Shown here: positions 8,306 through 16,443 of the stretch, piece after piece | Layout of the letters: every line of letters starts with the position of its first letter | How positions within the stretch are numbered: the first letter of the stretch is position 1 | Assembly: GCF_023515955.1 (NCBI RefSeq) | Contig: NZ_CP097322.1 | Span: forward strand, 4,574,501-4,638,500 | Length of the DNA stretch: 64,000 bases | Direction of reading: 5' to 3' | From: Streptomyces sp. RerS4 | Lineage (GTDB): Bacteria; Actinomycetota; Actinomycetes; Streptomycetales; Streptomycetaceae | Notes under the pieces: generated by a model | What the model saw: only the letters and a program-made list of their open reading frames with translations | Told to the model about the DNA's origin: nothing | Databases searched by the model: none | Made by a program: the position numbers and the translations under genes

Positions 8306-8432
8306 GATGTCCTCCCTATCACGTACTTGTGACAGACCGAGTTGGGTACCCGATACCGCCGCGCAGTAATGTGGCGGACTCGGGGGAGACCGCAATCGGC
8401 ACGGGGGCATTGCACGGAGGGGCTCGAAGATC

Positions 8433-9194
8433 GTGAAGCTGCGCGACCTGGTGTACAGGCTCTACGCACGCCGGGTGGAAGGCCGCCTCGACCATGACGC
8501 GTCGCCCAAGCACATCGGCGTCATCCTGGACGGGAACAGGCGCTGGGCCAAGGCGTCCGGAGGCACGACGGAGCAGGGTCATCAGGCCGGCGCCGACAAG
8601 ATCTCCGAGATGCTCGGCTGGTGCACCGAGACGGACGTCGAGGTCGTCACCCTGTGGATGCTCTCCACGGACAACCTGGACCGGCCGGAGGTCGAGCTCC
8701 GGCCGCTGCTCAACATCATCGAGAACACGGTCAGGGGCCTGGCCGAGGACGGCCGCTGGCGCGTCCACCACGTCGGCAACCTGGACATCCTGCCCTCGCG
8801 GACCCAGACCGTCCTGAAGGAGGCCGAGCAGGCCACGCACGACGTCAAGGGGATACTCGTCAACGTCGCCGTGGGCTACGGCGGTCGCCAGGAGATCGCC
8901 GACGCGGTCCGCTCGCTGCTCCTGGAGCACGCCGAGAAGGGCACCTCCTTCGAGGAGCTCGCCGAGGTCCTCGACATCGACCACATCGCGGAGCACCTCT
9001 ACACGCGCGGCCAGCCCGACCCGGACCTCGTGATCCGCACCAGCGGCGAACAGCGGCTGTCCGGATTCATGCTGTGGCAGAGCGCCCACTCGGAGTACTA
9101 CTTCTGCGAAGTGTTCTGGCCGGCGTTCCGCAAGGTCGACTTCCTGCGCGCCCTGCGCGACTACGCCGCCCGCCACCGGCGCTACGGCACCTGA
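8433..9194 (+). CDS. Cis-prenyltransferase (isoprenyl/undecaprenyl diphosphate synthase family)
   Basis: A 253-aa member of the UppS family that condenses isopentenyl diphosphate onto an allylic diphosphate. HIGVILDGNRRWAK (catalytic Asp33) and IRTSGEQRLSGFMLWQSAHSEYYF carry the Mg- and diphosphate-binding residues. The extra N-terminal helix (MKLRDLVYRLYARRVEGRL) is typical of the actinobacterial paralogue related to mycobacterial Rv1086, which makes a short Z,E product; which chain length this enzyme makes is not visible. It starts with GTG after GGAGGGG. The product feeds the lipid carrier for peptidoglycan or a related pathway. Confidence 0.88.
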   Translation: MKLRDLVYRLYARRVEGRLDHDASPKHIGVILDGNRRWAKASGGTTEQGHQAGADKISEMLGWCTETDVEVVTLWMLSTDNLDRPEVELRPLLNIIENTVRGLAEDGRWRVHHVGNLDILPSRTQTVLKEAEQATHDVKGILVNVAVGYGGRQEIADAVRSLLLEHAEKGTSFEELAEVLDIDHIAEHLYTRGQPDPDLVIRTSGEQRLSGFMLWQSAHSEYYFCEVFWPAFRKVDFLRALRDYAARHRRYGT

Positions 9195-9510
9195 CACCAC
9201 CGGCCGGCTCCCCCTCCGTCACACCCCCACCTCCCACGAGGCCTTCACCAGGGGTTCACCGAGCGTCCGTCATATGCCATGGCATGGCGGTGCATGTTCG
9301 AGGGCATAACCCACACAGGTCGACGCCCGATCCACGGGTGTCGAGTCTCAGCGGACGGCACAGGGCCGTCCGCCCGGGAGGCCCTTTGCACCAGGACGAG
9401 CGTGCGGTTCGCACGGACGGATTGGAGGGCCGGAAAGCGGCCCTGGCATGGGAGCCGTTGACCGGTCCGGTCTTCATGGCCCGACCTCTTCCGAGGGGGT
9501 ACGTCCTTCC
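9195..9510. other. Intergenic region with two palindromes
   Basis: The 316-bp gap holds a perfect 12-bp palindrome ATGCCATGGCAT (9274-9285) and a 9-bp hairpin with a 5-nt loop (9351-9359 with 9365-9373). The hairpin may end the prenyltransferase transcript or structure the phoH leader. No ORF with convincing codon bias is present. Confidence 0.55.
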
Positions 9511-10827
9511 GTGGTGACCAGCACAAAGCGCCGCCTGCCCGACAGGCGGACCTACGTCCTCGACACCAGCGTCCTGCTGGCAGACCCCAACGCGTTCTCC
9601 CGTTTCGACGAGCACGAGGTCGTGCTCCCGATCGTGGTGATCACCGAGCTGGAGGCCAAGAGGCACCATCCCGAACTCGGCTACTTCGCGCGCCAGGCCC
9701 TGCGCCTGCTCGACGACTTCCGGGTTCGCCACGGTCGCCTCGACGCCCCCATCCCACTGGGCGATCTGGGTGGCAGCCTGCGCGTCGAGCTCAACCACTC
9801 CGACCCGGGCGTCCTGCCCGCGGGCTTCCGACTGGGGGACAACGACTCGCGGATCCTCGCGGTCGCCCGCAACCTCCAGGCCGAGGGCTACGACGTCACG
9901 GTCGTCTCGAAGGACCTCCCACTGCGCATCAAGGCCTCCTCCGTGGGGCTGCTCGCGGAGGAATACCGCGCGGAACTCGCCATCACCGATGGCGGCTGGA
10001 CCGGCATGAGCGAGATCTCCCTCTCCGGGGAACAGGTCGACCTCCTCTACTCCGAGGAACGGCTCTACGTACCCGAGGCCGCGGAACTGCCCGTGCACAC
10101 CGGCCTGGTCCTTCAGTCGGAGCGCGGCAAGGCGCTCGGCCGCGTCACCGCCGACGGCAACGTGAAGCTCGTACGGGGCGACCGGCAGGCCTTCGGGCTG
10201 CACGGGCGCAGCGCCGAGCAGCGCATCGCCCTCGACCTCCTGCTCGACCCGGAGATCGGGATCCTCTCGATGGGCGGCCGGGCCGGCACCGGCAAGTCGG
10301 CGCTGGCGCTGTGCGCGGGGCTGGAGGCGGTGCTGGAGCGGAGGCAGCATCAGAAGGTGATGGTCTTCCGGCCGCTGTACGCCGTCGGCGGCCAGGACCT
10401 CGGCTACCTGCCCGGTGACGCGTCCGAGAAGATGAGCCCCTGGGCGCAGGCGGTCTTCGACACCCTCTCGGCGGTGGCCGGGCGCGAGGTCATCGAGGAG
10501 GTGCTCAGCCGCGGCATGCTGGAGGTCCTGCCGCTCACGCACATCCGCGGTCGCTCGCTGCACGACGCGTTCGTGATCGTGGACGAGGCCCAGTCCCTGG
10601 AGCGCAACGTCCTGCTGACCGTGCTGTCCCGCATCGGGACCAACTCGCGGGTGGTCCTCACCCACGACGTGGCCCAGCGCGACAACCTGAGGGTCGGTCG
10701 GTACGACGGGGTCGTCGCCGTGGTCGAGAAGCTGAAGGGGCATCCGCTCTTCGCGCACGTCACGCTGACCCGCTCGGAGCGCTCCCCGATCGCCGCGCTG
10801 GTGACGGAGATGCTCGAAACGCTCTAA
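9511..10827 (+). CDS. phoH: PhoH family protein with N-terminal PIN domain (PhoH2)
   Basis: A 438-aa cytoplasmic protein. Residues about 10-150 form a PIN nuclease domain (YVLDTSVLLADP, VITELEAK, NDSRILAVA supply the acidic metal ligands). The C-terminal PhoH ATPase carries Walker A GRAGTGKSALAL and a Walker B-like FVIVDEAQSLE. PhoH2 proteins couple RNA unwinding to ribonuclease activity. Two adjacent GTG codons could start the protein; the first, at 9511, is 11 bases after GAGGGGG, and conserved sequence begins within ten residues. A strong hairpin follows 72 bp downstream. Confidence 0.92.
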   Translation: MVTSTKRRLPDRRTYVLDTSVLLADPNAFSRFDEHEVVLPIVVITELEAKRHHPELGYFARQALRLLDDFRVRHGRLDAPIPLGDLGGSLRVELNHSDPGVLPAGFRLGDNDSRILAVARNLQAEGYDVTVVSKDLPLRIKASSVGLLAEEYRAELAITDGGWTGMSEISLSGEQVDLLYSEERLYVPEAAELPVHTGLVLQSERGKALGRVTADGNVKLVRGDRQAFGLHGRSAEQRIALDLLLDPEIGILSMGGRAGTGKSALALCAGLEAVLERRQHQKVMVFRPLYAVGGQDLGYLPGDASEKMSPWAQAVFDTLSAVAGREVIEEVLSRGMLEVLPLTHIRGRSLHDAFVIVDEAQSLERNVLLTVLSRIGTNSRVVLTHDVAQRDNLRVGRYDGVVAVVEKLKGHPLFAHVTLTRSERSPIAALVTEMLETL

Positions 10828-10899
10828 CCCTGAGACAGTGGCGGACAGTGGCAGCACTGCTGTCGAAACGGTCAAAAACCTCATAGCGGTTGGTCGAGT

Positions 10900-10942
10900 T
10901 GACGCCGCCCGGCAAAGGCCCAGGAGCCTAGCCGGGCGGCGT
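10900..10942 (+). terminator. Strong hairpin downstream of phoH
   Basis: A 13-bp perfect stem (10900-10912 with 10930-10942) with a 17-nt loop, no long T-run. Probable phoH terminator. Confidence 0.7.
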
Positions 10943-11285
10943 CGCGCCGCACAGGCCTTTGACGCAATCAACCGCGACTTGCCTGGTGTGACCTTTCCCA
11001 CGCAACGCGGAATTGCCCTGCGGCGTCGCGGTCCGGCAGAGTCTGATTTCCGTCAGGCCCCGCATACGGCACTCCTGTATCTCCCGTTCTCCTCAGGGGG
11101 GATACGCACAGCACCACAACTCCACAGCCGATGGCCGTATGCCGCCCGGTTTCACGCGGCAGCCCCCGCAGGGGAGTTGCCCACGGGCCCGTGTCTCCAG
11201 TGATCGCACCACCCCGGAGACCTGTGTCGAATGGGGCACTCTCGCGCCCGCGCGGTCACTGCGGACGCTGCTGGAAGGAAACCGT
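10943..11285 (+). other. Long leader region upstream of the lytic transglycosylase
   Basis: About 340 bp without a convincing gene. It contains a 9-bp inverted repeat, GCATACGGC (11062-11070) and GCCGTATGC (11134-11142), 63 bp apart, that could fold the leader. I looked for the ydaO (c-di-AMP) riboswitch that precedes many Streptomyces wall-hydrolase genes and did not find its conserved core. Confidence 0.4.
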
Positions 11286-12008
11286 GTGAGCCGGATCTCG
11301 GTCCGGGGGTTCGCAGTGGCTTCGGCCACCGCGGTCACCACCGTCGGCGCAGTCGTGGGCGTCGCCACCGGCGACGCCTCCTCTTCGAACGACCTTGAGA
11401 CCACCGCGTCCGGCGCGACTCTCCTCGCCGACGTCCCGGACGGCGAGCAGGCCCAGGTCCAGAGCGGGACCCTCGCGCAGCAGGCCGACGCCATCGCCCA
11501 CGCCGCCGACGCCGACGCCAAGCGCTCGACGGAGGAGGCCGCCCGCCTCAAGGCCGCCGAGGACGCCAAGGCCAGGAAGGCCGAGGCGGAGAAGGCCGAG
11601 AAGGCGAAGAAGGACGAGGCCGACGCCAAGCTCAAGGCCGAGCGCGAGGAGAAGGACGAGGTCGCGAGCCGGTCCACCACGCGTGACGCCGGCGACTTCC
11701 CCGTCCAGGGCTCCTACACGGTCGCCCAGGTCAAGGCCATCGCCCAGCAGCTGGTGCCCGCCGGGCAGTTCCAGTGCTTCTCCAACATCATCAACCAGGA
11801 ATCCACCTGGAACTACAAGGCCGTGAACTCGTCCTCGGGCGCCTACGGTCTGGTCCAGGCCCTGCCCGGTTCGAAGATGGCCTCGGCCGGCGCCGACTGG
11901 CGCACCAACCCGGCCACCCAGATCAAGTGGGGCCTGGGCTACATGAACGAGCGCTACGGCAGCCCGTGCGCGGCCTGGACCTTCCACCAGGGCAACGGCT
12001 GGTACTAG
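11286..12008 (+). CDS. Secreted lytic transglycosylase-like protein (SLT fold)
   Basis: A 240-aa exported protein. Residues 1-30 are a signal peptide or anchor (VSRISVRGFAVASATAVTTVGAVVGVATG). Residues 60-125 are an Ala/Lys/Glu-rich predicted coiled coil. The C-terminal 85 residues are a compact SLT domain with the catalytic Glu in NQEST, then GAYGLVQALPGSKM and WGLGYMNERYGSPCAAWTFHQ, ending at NGWY. It should cleave peptidoglycan glycan strands or remodel the wall; two domain cysteines may pair. The GTG at 11286 has AAGGA just upstream; longer in-frame starts would destroy the signal peptide. Confidence 0.88.
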   Translation: MSRISVRGFAVASATAVTTVGAVVGVATGDASSSNDLETTASGATLLADVPDGEQAQVQSGTLAQQADAIAHAADADAKRSTEEAARLKAAEDAKARKAEAEKAEKAKKDEADAKLKAEREEKDEVASRSTTRDAGDFPVQGSYTVAQVKAIAQQLVPAGQFQCFSNIINQESTWNYKAVNSSSGAYGLVQALPGSKMASAGADWRTNPATQIKWGLGYMNERYGSPCAAWTFHQGNGWY

Positions 12009-12030
12009 CCGCACCCGGTTCCGACCCCGA

Positions 12031-12063
12031 GGAGCCCCGCACCGTCCTACGGTGCGGGGCTCC
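12031..12063 (+). terminator. Hairpin terminator of the transglycosylase gene
   Basis: A 14-bp perfect GC-rich stem with a 5-nt loop begins 22 bp after the stop. There is no T-run, as usual for Streptomyces. Confidence 0.8.
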
Positions 12064-12134
12064 CCGCGTGTACGGTCGTGCGGGTGTGACCGTACGAGCG
12101 CGAACGGCGCGGTGGACGGGGGGAAGGGAATGAG

Positions 12135-13484
12135 ATGGCGAAGAGGGCAGGCTGGCTCGGTCGGCTCGGCAGCAGGCTGAGCCGCATGGAGGCGCGCCTC
12201 GACGAGCGGCGGGCCGAGGTCGAGGCCGAGAGCGCGGGGGACGTCCCGCTGCCCGCGGCCGTGGCCGCCGCGGAGGCGCCCGCGGCGCAGGGGGCGGCGT
12301 ACGAGCCCGTCGTGCCGGCGGAGCGTCCCGATCCGGTCACCGTCATCCCGTGGGGGGTGCGGGTGGCCGCCGAGGCCAGCTGGCGGCTGCTGTTGCTCGC
12401 CGGGATGCTCTGGGTGCTGATGAAGGTGATCAGCGAAGTGCGCCTGGTCGTCCTCGCCTTCGCCGCCGCGATGCTGGTGACCGCGCTGCTCCAGCCGTTC
12501 GTGGTGCGCCTGCGGCGGCTCGGGTTGCCGCGCGGGCTGGCCACCGCCGTCACCGCGATCCTCGGGTTCGTCGTCATCGGCCTGGTCGGCTGGTTCGTGG
12601 TCTGGCAGGTCATGGACAACCTGGACGACCTCTCCAGCCGGGTCCGCGAGGGCATCAACGAGCTGAAGAGCTGGGCGCTCGACAGCCCGTTCCACGTGAC
12701 CGAGAAGCAGATCAACGACATCGCGAAGAACCTCAGCGAGACGATCGGCACCAACACCGAACAGATCACCTCCGCCGGACTGCAAGGCGTGACGGTCCTC
12801 TTCGAGGTGCTGACCGGGATGCTGCTGGCGATGTTCTCGACGTTGTTCCTGCTCTACGACGGCAAGCGCATCTGGACCTGGGTGCTCGGCCTGCTCCCGG
12901 CCGCCGCCCGCCCCGGCGTCGCGGGCGCCGGTCCGCGCGCCTGGCGCACGCTGACCGCGTACGTGCGCGGCACGGTGCTCGTCGCGCTCATCGACGCCGT
13001 GTTCATCGGACTCGGGCTGTGGTTCCTCGACGTGACGATGGCCGTCCCGCTGGCCGTGTTCATTTTCCTGTTCGCCTTCATCCCGCTGGTGGGCGCGGTC
13101 GTCTCCGGGGCCCTCGCGGTGGTGGTGGCGCTGGTGACCGAGGGGCCTTTCATCGCGCTGATGGTGGTGCTGGTGGTGCTGGCGGTGCAGCAGATCGAGG
13201 GCCACGTGCTCCAGCCCTTCATCCTGGGGCGCGCGGTACGGGTCCACCCGCTCGCGGTGGTGCTCTCCGTCGCGGCCGGCGGCATGGTCGCGGGCATCGG
13301 CGGTGCGGTGGTGGCGGTGCCGCTGGTCGCCGTCACCAACACGGTGGTGGGCTACCTGCGGGCGTACTCGCACGAGCGGCACCGCGGGGCCACCGTGCCG
13401 GTCGCCCCGGTCGGTCCGGCGCCGCACGGGTCCACCGCCATGGGCATGACCGTGCGGGAGGTCGGGGATGATCAGCGAACCTGA
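12135..13484 (+). CDS. AI-2E transporter family (PerM/UPF0118) membrane protein
   Basis: A 449-aa integral membrane protein. About eight hydrophobic helices start near residue 75; the large extracytoplasmic loop with NDLDDLSSRVREGINELKSW-type helices and the late GxxxG-rich segments (FIPLVGAVVSGALAVVVALV, QQIEGHVLQPFILGRAV) are hallmarks of the family. Members move small metabolites or ions; the autoinducer-2 label comes from E. coli TqsA and need not apply. The N-terminal 70 residues are acidic and cytoplasmic. It overlaps the next gene by 17 bp, so the two are co-translated. Confidence 0.88.
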   Translation: MAKRAGWLGRLGSRLSRMEARLDERRAEVEAESAGDVPLPAAVAAAEAPAAQGAAYEPVVPAERPDPVTVIPWGVRVAAEASWRLLLLAGMLWVLMKVISEVRLVVLAFAAAMLVTALLQPFVVRLRRLGLPRGLATAVTAILGFVVIGLVGWFVVWQVMDNLDDLSSRVREGINELKSWALDSPFHVTEKQINDIAKNLSETIGTNTEQITSAGLQGVTVLFEVLTGMLLAMFSTLFLLYDGKRIWTWVLGLLPAAARPGVAGAGPRAWRTLTAYVRGTVLVALIDAVFIGLGLWFLDVTMAVPLAVFIFLFAFIPLVGAVVSGALAVVVALVTEGPFIALMVVLVVLAVQQIEGHVLQPFILGRAVRVHPLAVVLSVAAGGMVAGIGGAVVAVPLVAVTNTVVGYLRAYSHERHRGATVPVAPVGPAPHGSTAMGMTVREVGDDQRT

Positions 13485-14169
13485 GCTCGACGGGGCGTGG
13501 CCCCCGGAGCGGCCCGGCGAACGGGCGTGGGTGGACGGGGCGGACGGGGACGACGGCTCTGACAGTTCCGAGGGTCCGTTACGGGCGGCCCGTAGGCCGT
13601 GGGTGTGGGCGCTGGGCGGGGCCGTGGTGGCCTCGGCGGTGTGGGCCGGGTTCCTGGTCGCGCAGGATCGTTTCAGCGACCGCCCGCCACCGCTCGCCTA
13701 CCGGCACTCCGAGGACCTCTGCGAGGGCTCGCCGCTGCCCGCCGTCAGCGCGCTCACCGGCCGCTTCGGGACCGGCCGGCCGAGGCACGCGGAGGACCCG
13801 CGCGTGGACTGGTCGTTCTGCGGGCTCGGGACGGAGATCACGGACGCCGGGTTCGGCTACGAGGCGCGAATCCAGGTCGAGCTGCACAAGAAGGTCGACC
13901 CGGAGCCCGAGTTCGGCGCCGGACCGAACGGCGACCCGGACGCGGGCGCCGGGTTCATCGAGGTCCAGCAGGTCCCGGGCCTGGGCGAGCGGGCCCTGTT
14001 CGACCGCAACGTGATGGCGCCCCGCCTGCGGGTGCTCGACGGCGGCGCGGTCTTCACCCTGACCCTGCGCGAGTACCGCGACGGCGGGGAGGCGCCCCTC
14101 GACGAGGACGCCCTGACGGCGGCGATGATCGAGGACATGCGCACGCTGATGCGACGCCTGCGCGGATAG
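13468..14169 (+). CDS. Single-span membrane protein, unknown function, with a TTA codon
   Basis: A 233-aa protein. An acidic cytoplasmic N-terminus (about 50 residues) leads to one hydrophobic helix (WVWALGGAVVASAVWAGFLVA) and a 160-residue extracytoplasmic domain with two cysteines. No family is recognisable. It overlaps the permease gene by 17 bp, suggesting a functional partnership. Codon 38 (13579-13581) is TTA, the rare leucine codon read by the bldA tRNA in Streptomyces, which predicts that the protein is made only late in development. Confidence 0.8.
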   Translation: MISEPELDGAWPPERPGERAWVDGADGDDGSDSSEGPLRAARRPWVWALGGAVVASAVWAGFLVAQDRFSDRPPPLAYRHSEDLCEGSPLPAVSALTGRFGTGRPRHAEDPRVDWSFCGLGTEITDAGFGYEARIQVELHKKVDPEPEFGAGPNGDPDAGAGFIEVQQVPGLGERALFDRNVMAPRLRVLDGGAVFTLTLREYRDGGEAPLDEDALTAAMIEDMRTLMRRLRG

Positions 14170-14187
14170 CGGAGCAGACGCGCGAGC

Positions 14188-14224
14188 AGGGCCCCCGCCG
14201 CCGGCGAGCGGCTGCGGGGGCCCT
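14188..14224. terminator. Bidirectional terminator between convergent genes
   Basis: An 11-bp perfect stem (14188-14198 with 14214-14224) lies between the rightward membrane-protein gene and leftward ahpD. Confidence 0.75.
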
Positions 14225-14241
14225 GTCGTTCGTACGGGCGA

Positions 14242-14781
14242 CTACGCGTCGGCCAGGGCGGCTTCCGCGTCCAGGGTGACGGCGACTGCCTGGATCACCG
14301 AGGCGACCTTGAAGGCCTCCTGGACGGTCTCGCGGTCGACGCCGGCCTTGCGCAGGACCTGCTCGTGCGAGTCCAGGCACTGGCCGCAGCCGTTGATCGC
14401 GGAGACCGCGAGCGACCACAGCTCGAAGTCGACCTTCTCCACGCCCGGGTTGCCGATGACGTTCATCCGCAGACCCGCGCGCAGCGTGCCGTACTCCGGG
14501 TCGGAGAGCAGGTGGCGCGTGCGGTAGAAGACGTTGTTCATCGCCATGATCGCGGCGGCGGACTTGGCGGCCGCGTACGCCTCGGGCGACAGGGCGGCCT
14601 TCGCCTCCGGCTCCAGCTCACGCAGGACGCGCGGGGAGCGGGCGGCGATGGCGCAGGACAGGACGGTGCCCCACAGCTGCTGCTGAGTCAGGGTGTCCTG
14701 GTTGCCGATGACCGAACCGAGGTTCAGCTTCAGGTCCTTGGCGAAGTCCGGTATGGCGGACTTGAGGGAGTCGAGGGACAT
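14242..14781 (-). CDS. ahpD: Alkyl hydroperoxide reductase AhpD (peroxidase/adaptor)
   Basis: A 179-aa member of the carboxymuconolactone decarboxylase-like fold. The redox site reads CGQCLDSH, with Cys132, Cys135 and His139, and an upstream acidic residue (Glu120) completes the proton relay known from mycobacterial AhpD. It reduces AhpC, linking it to lipoamide/dihydrolipoamide systems, and has peroxidase activity of its own. It lies 3 bp downstream of ahpC in the same leftward operon and should be controlled with it by OxyR. Confidence 0.95.
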   Translation of the reverse strand: MSLDSLKSAIPDFAKDLKLNLGSVIGNQDTLTQQQLWGTVLSCAIAARSPRVLRELEPEAKAALSPEAYAAAKSAAAIMAMNNVFYRTRHLLSDPEYGTLRAGLRMNVIGNPGVEKVDFELWSLAVSAINGCGQCLDSHEQVLRKAGVDRETVQEAFKVASVIQAVAVTLDAEAALADA

Positions 14782-14784
14782 CCG

Positions 14785-15339
14785 TCACTCACCGGCCAGC
14801 AGGGCGCCGGCGTCGAGGGTGCCCTCGCCCTTGTTCCAGTTGCAGGGGCACAGCTCGTCGGTCTGCAGGGCGTCGAGGACCCGCAGGACCTCCTTGGGGT
14901 TACGGCCCACGGAACCGGCGGTCACCATCGTGAACTGGATCTCGTTGTTCTGGTCCACGATGAAGACGGCGCGCTGGGCGAAGCCGTCCTCGCCCTGGAC
15001 GCCGCAGGCCTGCATGAGCTCGTGCTTGGAGTCGGCCAGCATCGGGAAGGGCAGGTCACGCAGGTCGGCGTGGTCCTTGCGCCAGGCGTGGTGGACGAAC
15101 TCGGAGTCGCCGGAGACGCCGAGGATCTGGGCGTCGCGGTCCTGGAACTCCTCGTTCAGCTTGCCGAAGGCCGCGATCTCGGTCGGGCAGACGAAGGTGA
15201 AGTCCTTCGGCCAGAAGAAGACGACGCGCCACTTGCCCTCGTACGTCTTCTGGTCGATCTGGGCGAACTCGTTGCCGGCTTCGAGGGAGACGCAGGCGGT
15301 CAGGTCGTAGCTGGGGAACTTGTCACCGACAGTGAGCAC
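14785..15339 (-). CDS. ahpC: Alkyl hydroperoxide reductase AhpC (2-Cys peroxiredoxin)
   Basis: A 184-aa peroxiredoxin that reduces hydrogen peroxide, organic peroxides and peroxynitrite in the cytoplasm. The peroxidatic Cys51 is in FVCPTE and the C-terminal CPC (Cys164/Cys166) provides the resolving thiols, an arrangement shared with mycobacterial AhpC. It is the first gene of a two-gene operon with ahpD and is divergent from oxyR across 135 bp. OxyR control of this pair is established in S. coelicolor, and an OxyR-like motif lies in the gap. Confidence 0.96.
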   Translation of the reverse strand: MLTVGDKFPSYDLTACVSLEAGNEFAQIDQKTYEGKWRVVFFWPKDFTFVCPTEIAAFGKLNEEFQDRDAQILGVSGDSEFVHHAWRKDHADLRDLPFPMLADSKHELMQACGVQGEDGFAQRAVFIVDQNNEIQFTMVTAGSVGRNPKEVLRVLDALQTDELCPCNWNKGEGTLDAGALLAGE

Positions 15340-15435
15340 GAACTCTCCTTGCGGAATGGAAAGTGACCCTTTTGGGGGCTTTCCGAGGGGGTTGGACTGA
15401 TCTCACATGCTGGCACAGCTGCATTGATTACAGAA

Positions 15436-15472
15436 ATAGCTACTCTTGCGGTGAGCGATCGGAGATACCTAT
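15436..15472. promoter_or_regulatory. OxyR-like 37-nt site between ahpC and oxyR
   Basis: An ATAG (15436) and a CTAT (15469-15472) mark the outer ends of a 37-nt window, exactly the span of the E. coli OxyR contact pattern ATAG-CTAT-ATAG-CTAT. One inner quartet is ATCG (three of four) and the other is not conserved. It ends two bases before the oxyR GTG and about 100 bp upstream of ahpC. Binding is inference. Confidence 0.45.
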
Positions 15473-15474
15473 CA

Positions 15475-16422
15475 GTGGCTGTCAGTAATAGAGGAACGAA
15501 GCAACCGACGCTGGCGCAGCTGCGCGCCTTCGCGGCCGTCGCCGAGCACCTGCACTTCCGCGACGCCGCCGCGGCCATCGGAATGAGCCAGCCCGCGCTC
15601 TCCGGCTCCGTCTCGGCGCTGGAGGAGGCGCTCGGCGTGCAGCTGCTGGAGCGCACCACCCGCAAGGTGCTCCTGTCGCCCGCCGGCGAGCGCATAGCGC
15701 TGCGGGTGCGCGGCGTGCTGGAGGCGGTGGGCGGGCTGCTGGAGGAGGCCGAGGCGGTACGGGCCCCCTTCACCGGGGTCCTGCGGCTCGGCGTGATCCC
15801 CACGGTGGCCCCGTACCTGCTGCCGACCGTCCTCGGGCTCTTCCACCGCCGCTACCCCCGCGTCGACCTCCAGGTGCACGAGGAGCAGACGGCCTCGCTG
15901 CTGGAGGGGCTGGCCGGCGGCCGTCTGGACCTGCTGCTGCTCGCCGTACCGCTGGGCATGTCCGGGGTCACCGAACTGCCCGTATTCGACGAGGACTTCG
16001 TCCTGCTCGCGCCGCGCGAACACCCGCTGGCCGGGCGCAAGGACATTCCGCGCGAGGAACTGCGCGGCCTCCAACTGCTGTTGCTCGACGAGGGACACTG
16101 CCTGCGCGACCAGGCGCTCGACATCTGCCGCGAGGCGGGCCGCACCGCCGGCGCCGACGTCACCACCACCGCCGCCGGACTGTCCACCCTCGTCCAGCTC
16201 GTCGCCGGGGGCCTCGGGGTCACCCTGCTGCCGCGAACGGCGCTGCGCCTGGAGACCGCCCGCAACGAGCACCTGTCCACCGGCTACTTCGCCGAGCCGG
16301 CGCCGTCGCGGCGGATCGCCCTGGCCATACGGACGGGCACGGCCCGCCAGGAGGAGTTCCGCGCCATCGCGGCCGCCCTGCGCGAAGCCGTACGCCCGCT
16401 CCCGGTGTGGCCGACGGACTGA
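15475..16422 (+). CDS. oxyR: Peroxide-sensing LysR-type regulator OxyR
   Basis: A 315-aa regulator. The N-terminal winged helix (LAQLRAFAAVAEHLHFRDAAAAIGMSQPALSGSVSALEE) binds DNA and the C-terminal substrate-binding-like domain senses peroxide. Cys209 and Cys218 in GHCLRDQALDIC are spaced exactly like the disulfide-forming Cys199/Cys208 of E. coli OxyR. It is divergent from ahpCD and should activate that operon and itself when oxidised. The GTG at 15475 is chosen because conserved family sequence starts within ten residues. Confidence 0.95.
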   Translation: MAVSNRGTKQPTLAQLRAFAAVAEHLHFRDAAAAIGMSQPALSGSVSALEEALGVQLLERTTRKVLLSPAGERIALRVRGVLEAVGGLLEEAEAVRAPFTGVLRLGVIPTVAPYLLPTVLGLFHRRYPRVDLQVHEEQTASLLEGLAGGRLDLLLLAVPLGMSGVTELPVFDEDFVLLAPREHPLAGRKDIPREELRGLQLLLLDEGHCLRDQALDICREAGRTAGADVTTTAAGLSTLVQLVAGGLGVTLLPRTALRLETARNEHLSTGYFAEPAPSRRIALAIRTGTARQEEFRAIAAALREAVRPLPVWPTD

Positions 16423-16443
16423 ACCGGAAGCGGGGGCGAGGGC

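Noticed and set aside
10943..11285. ydaO/c-di-AMP riboswitch upstream of the transglycosylase
   Set aside because: The conserved core elements expected for that riboswitch are not present.
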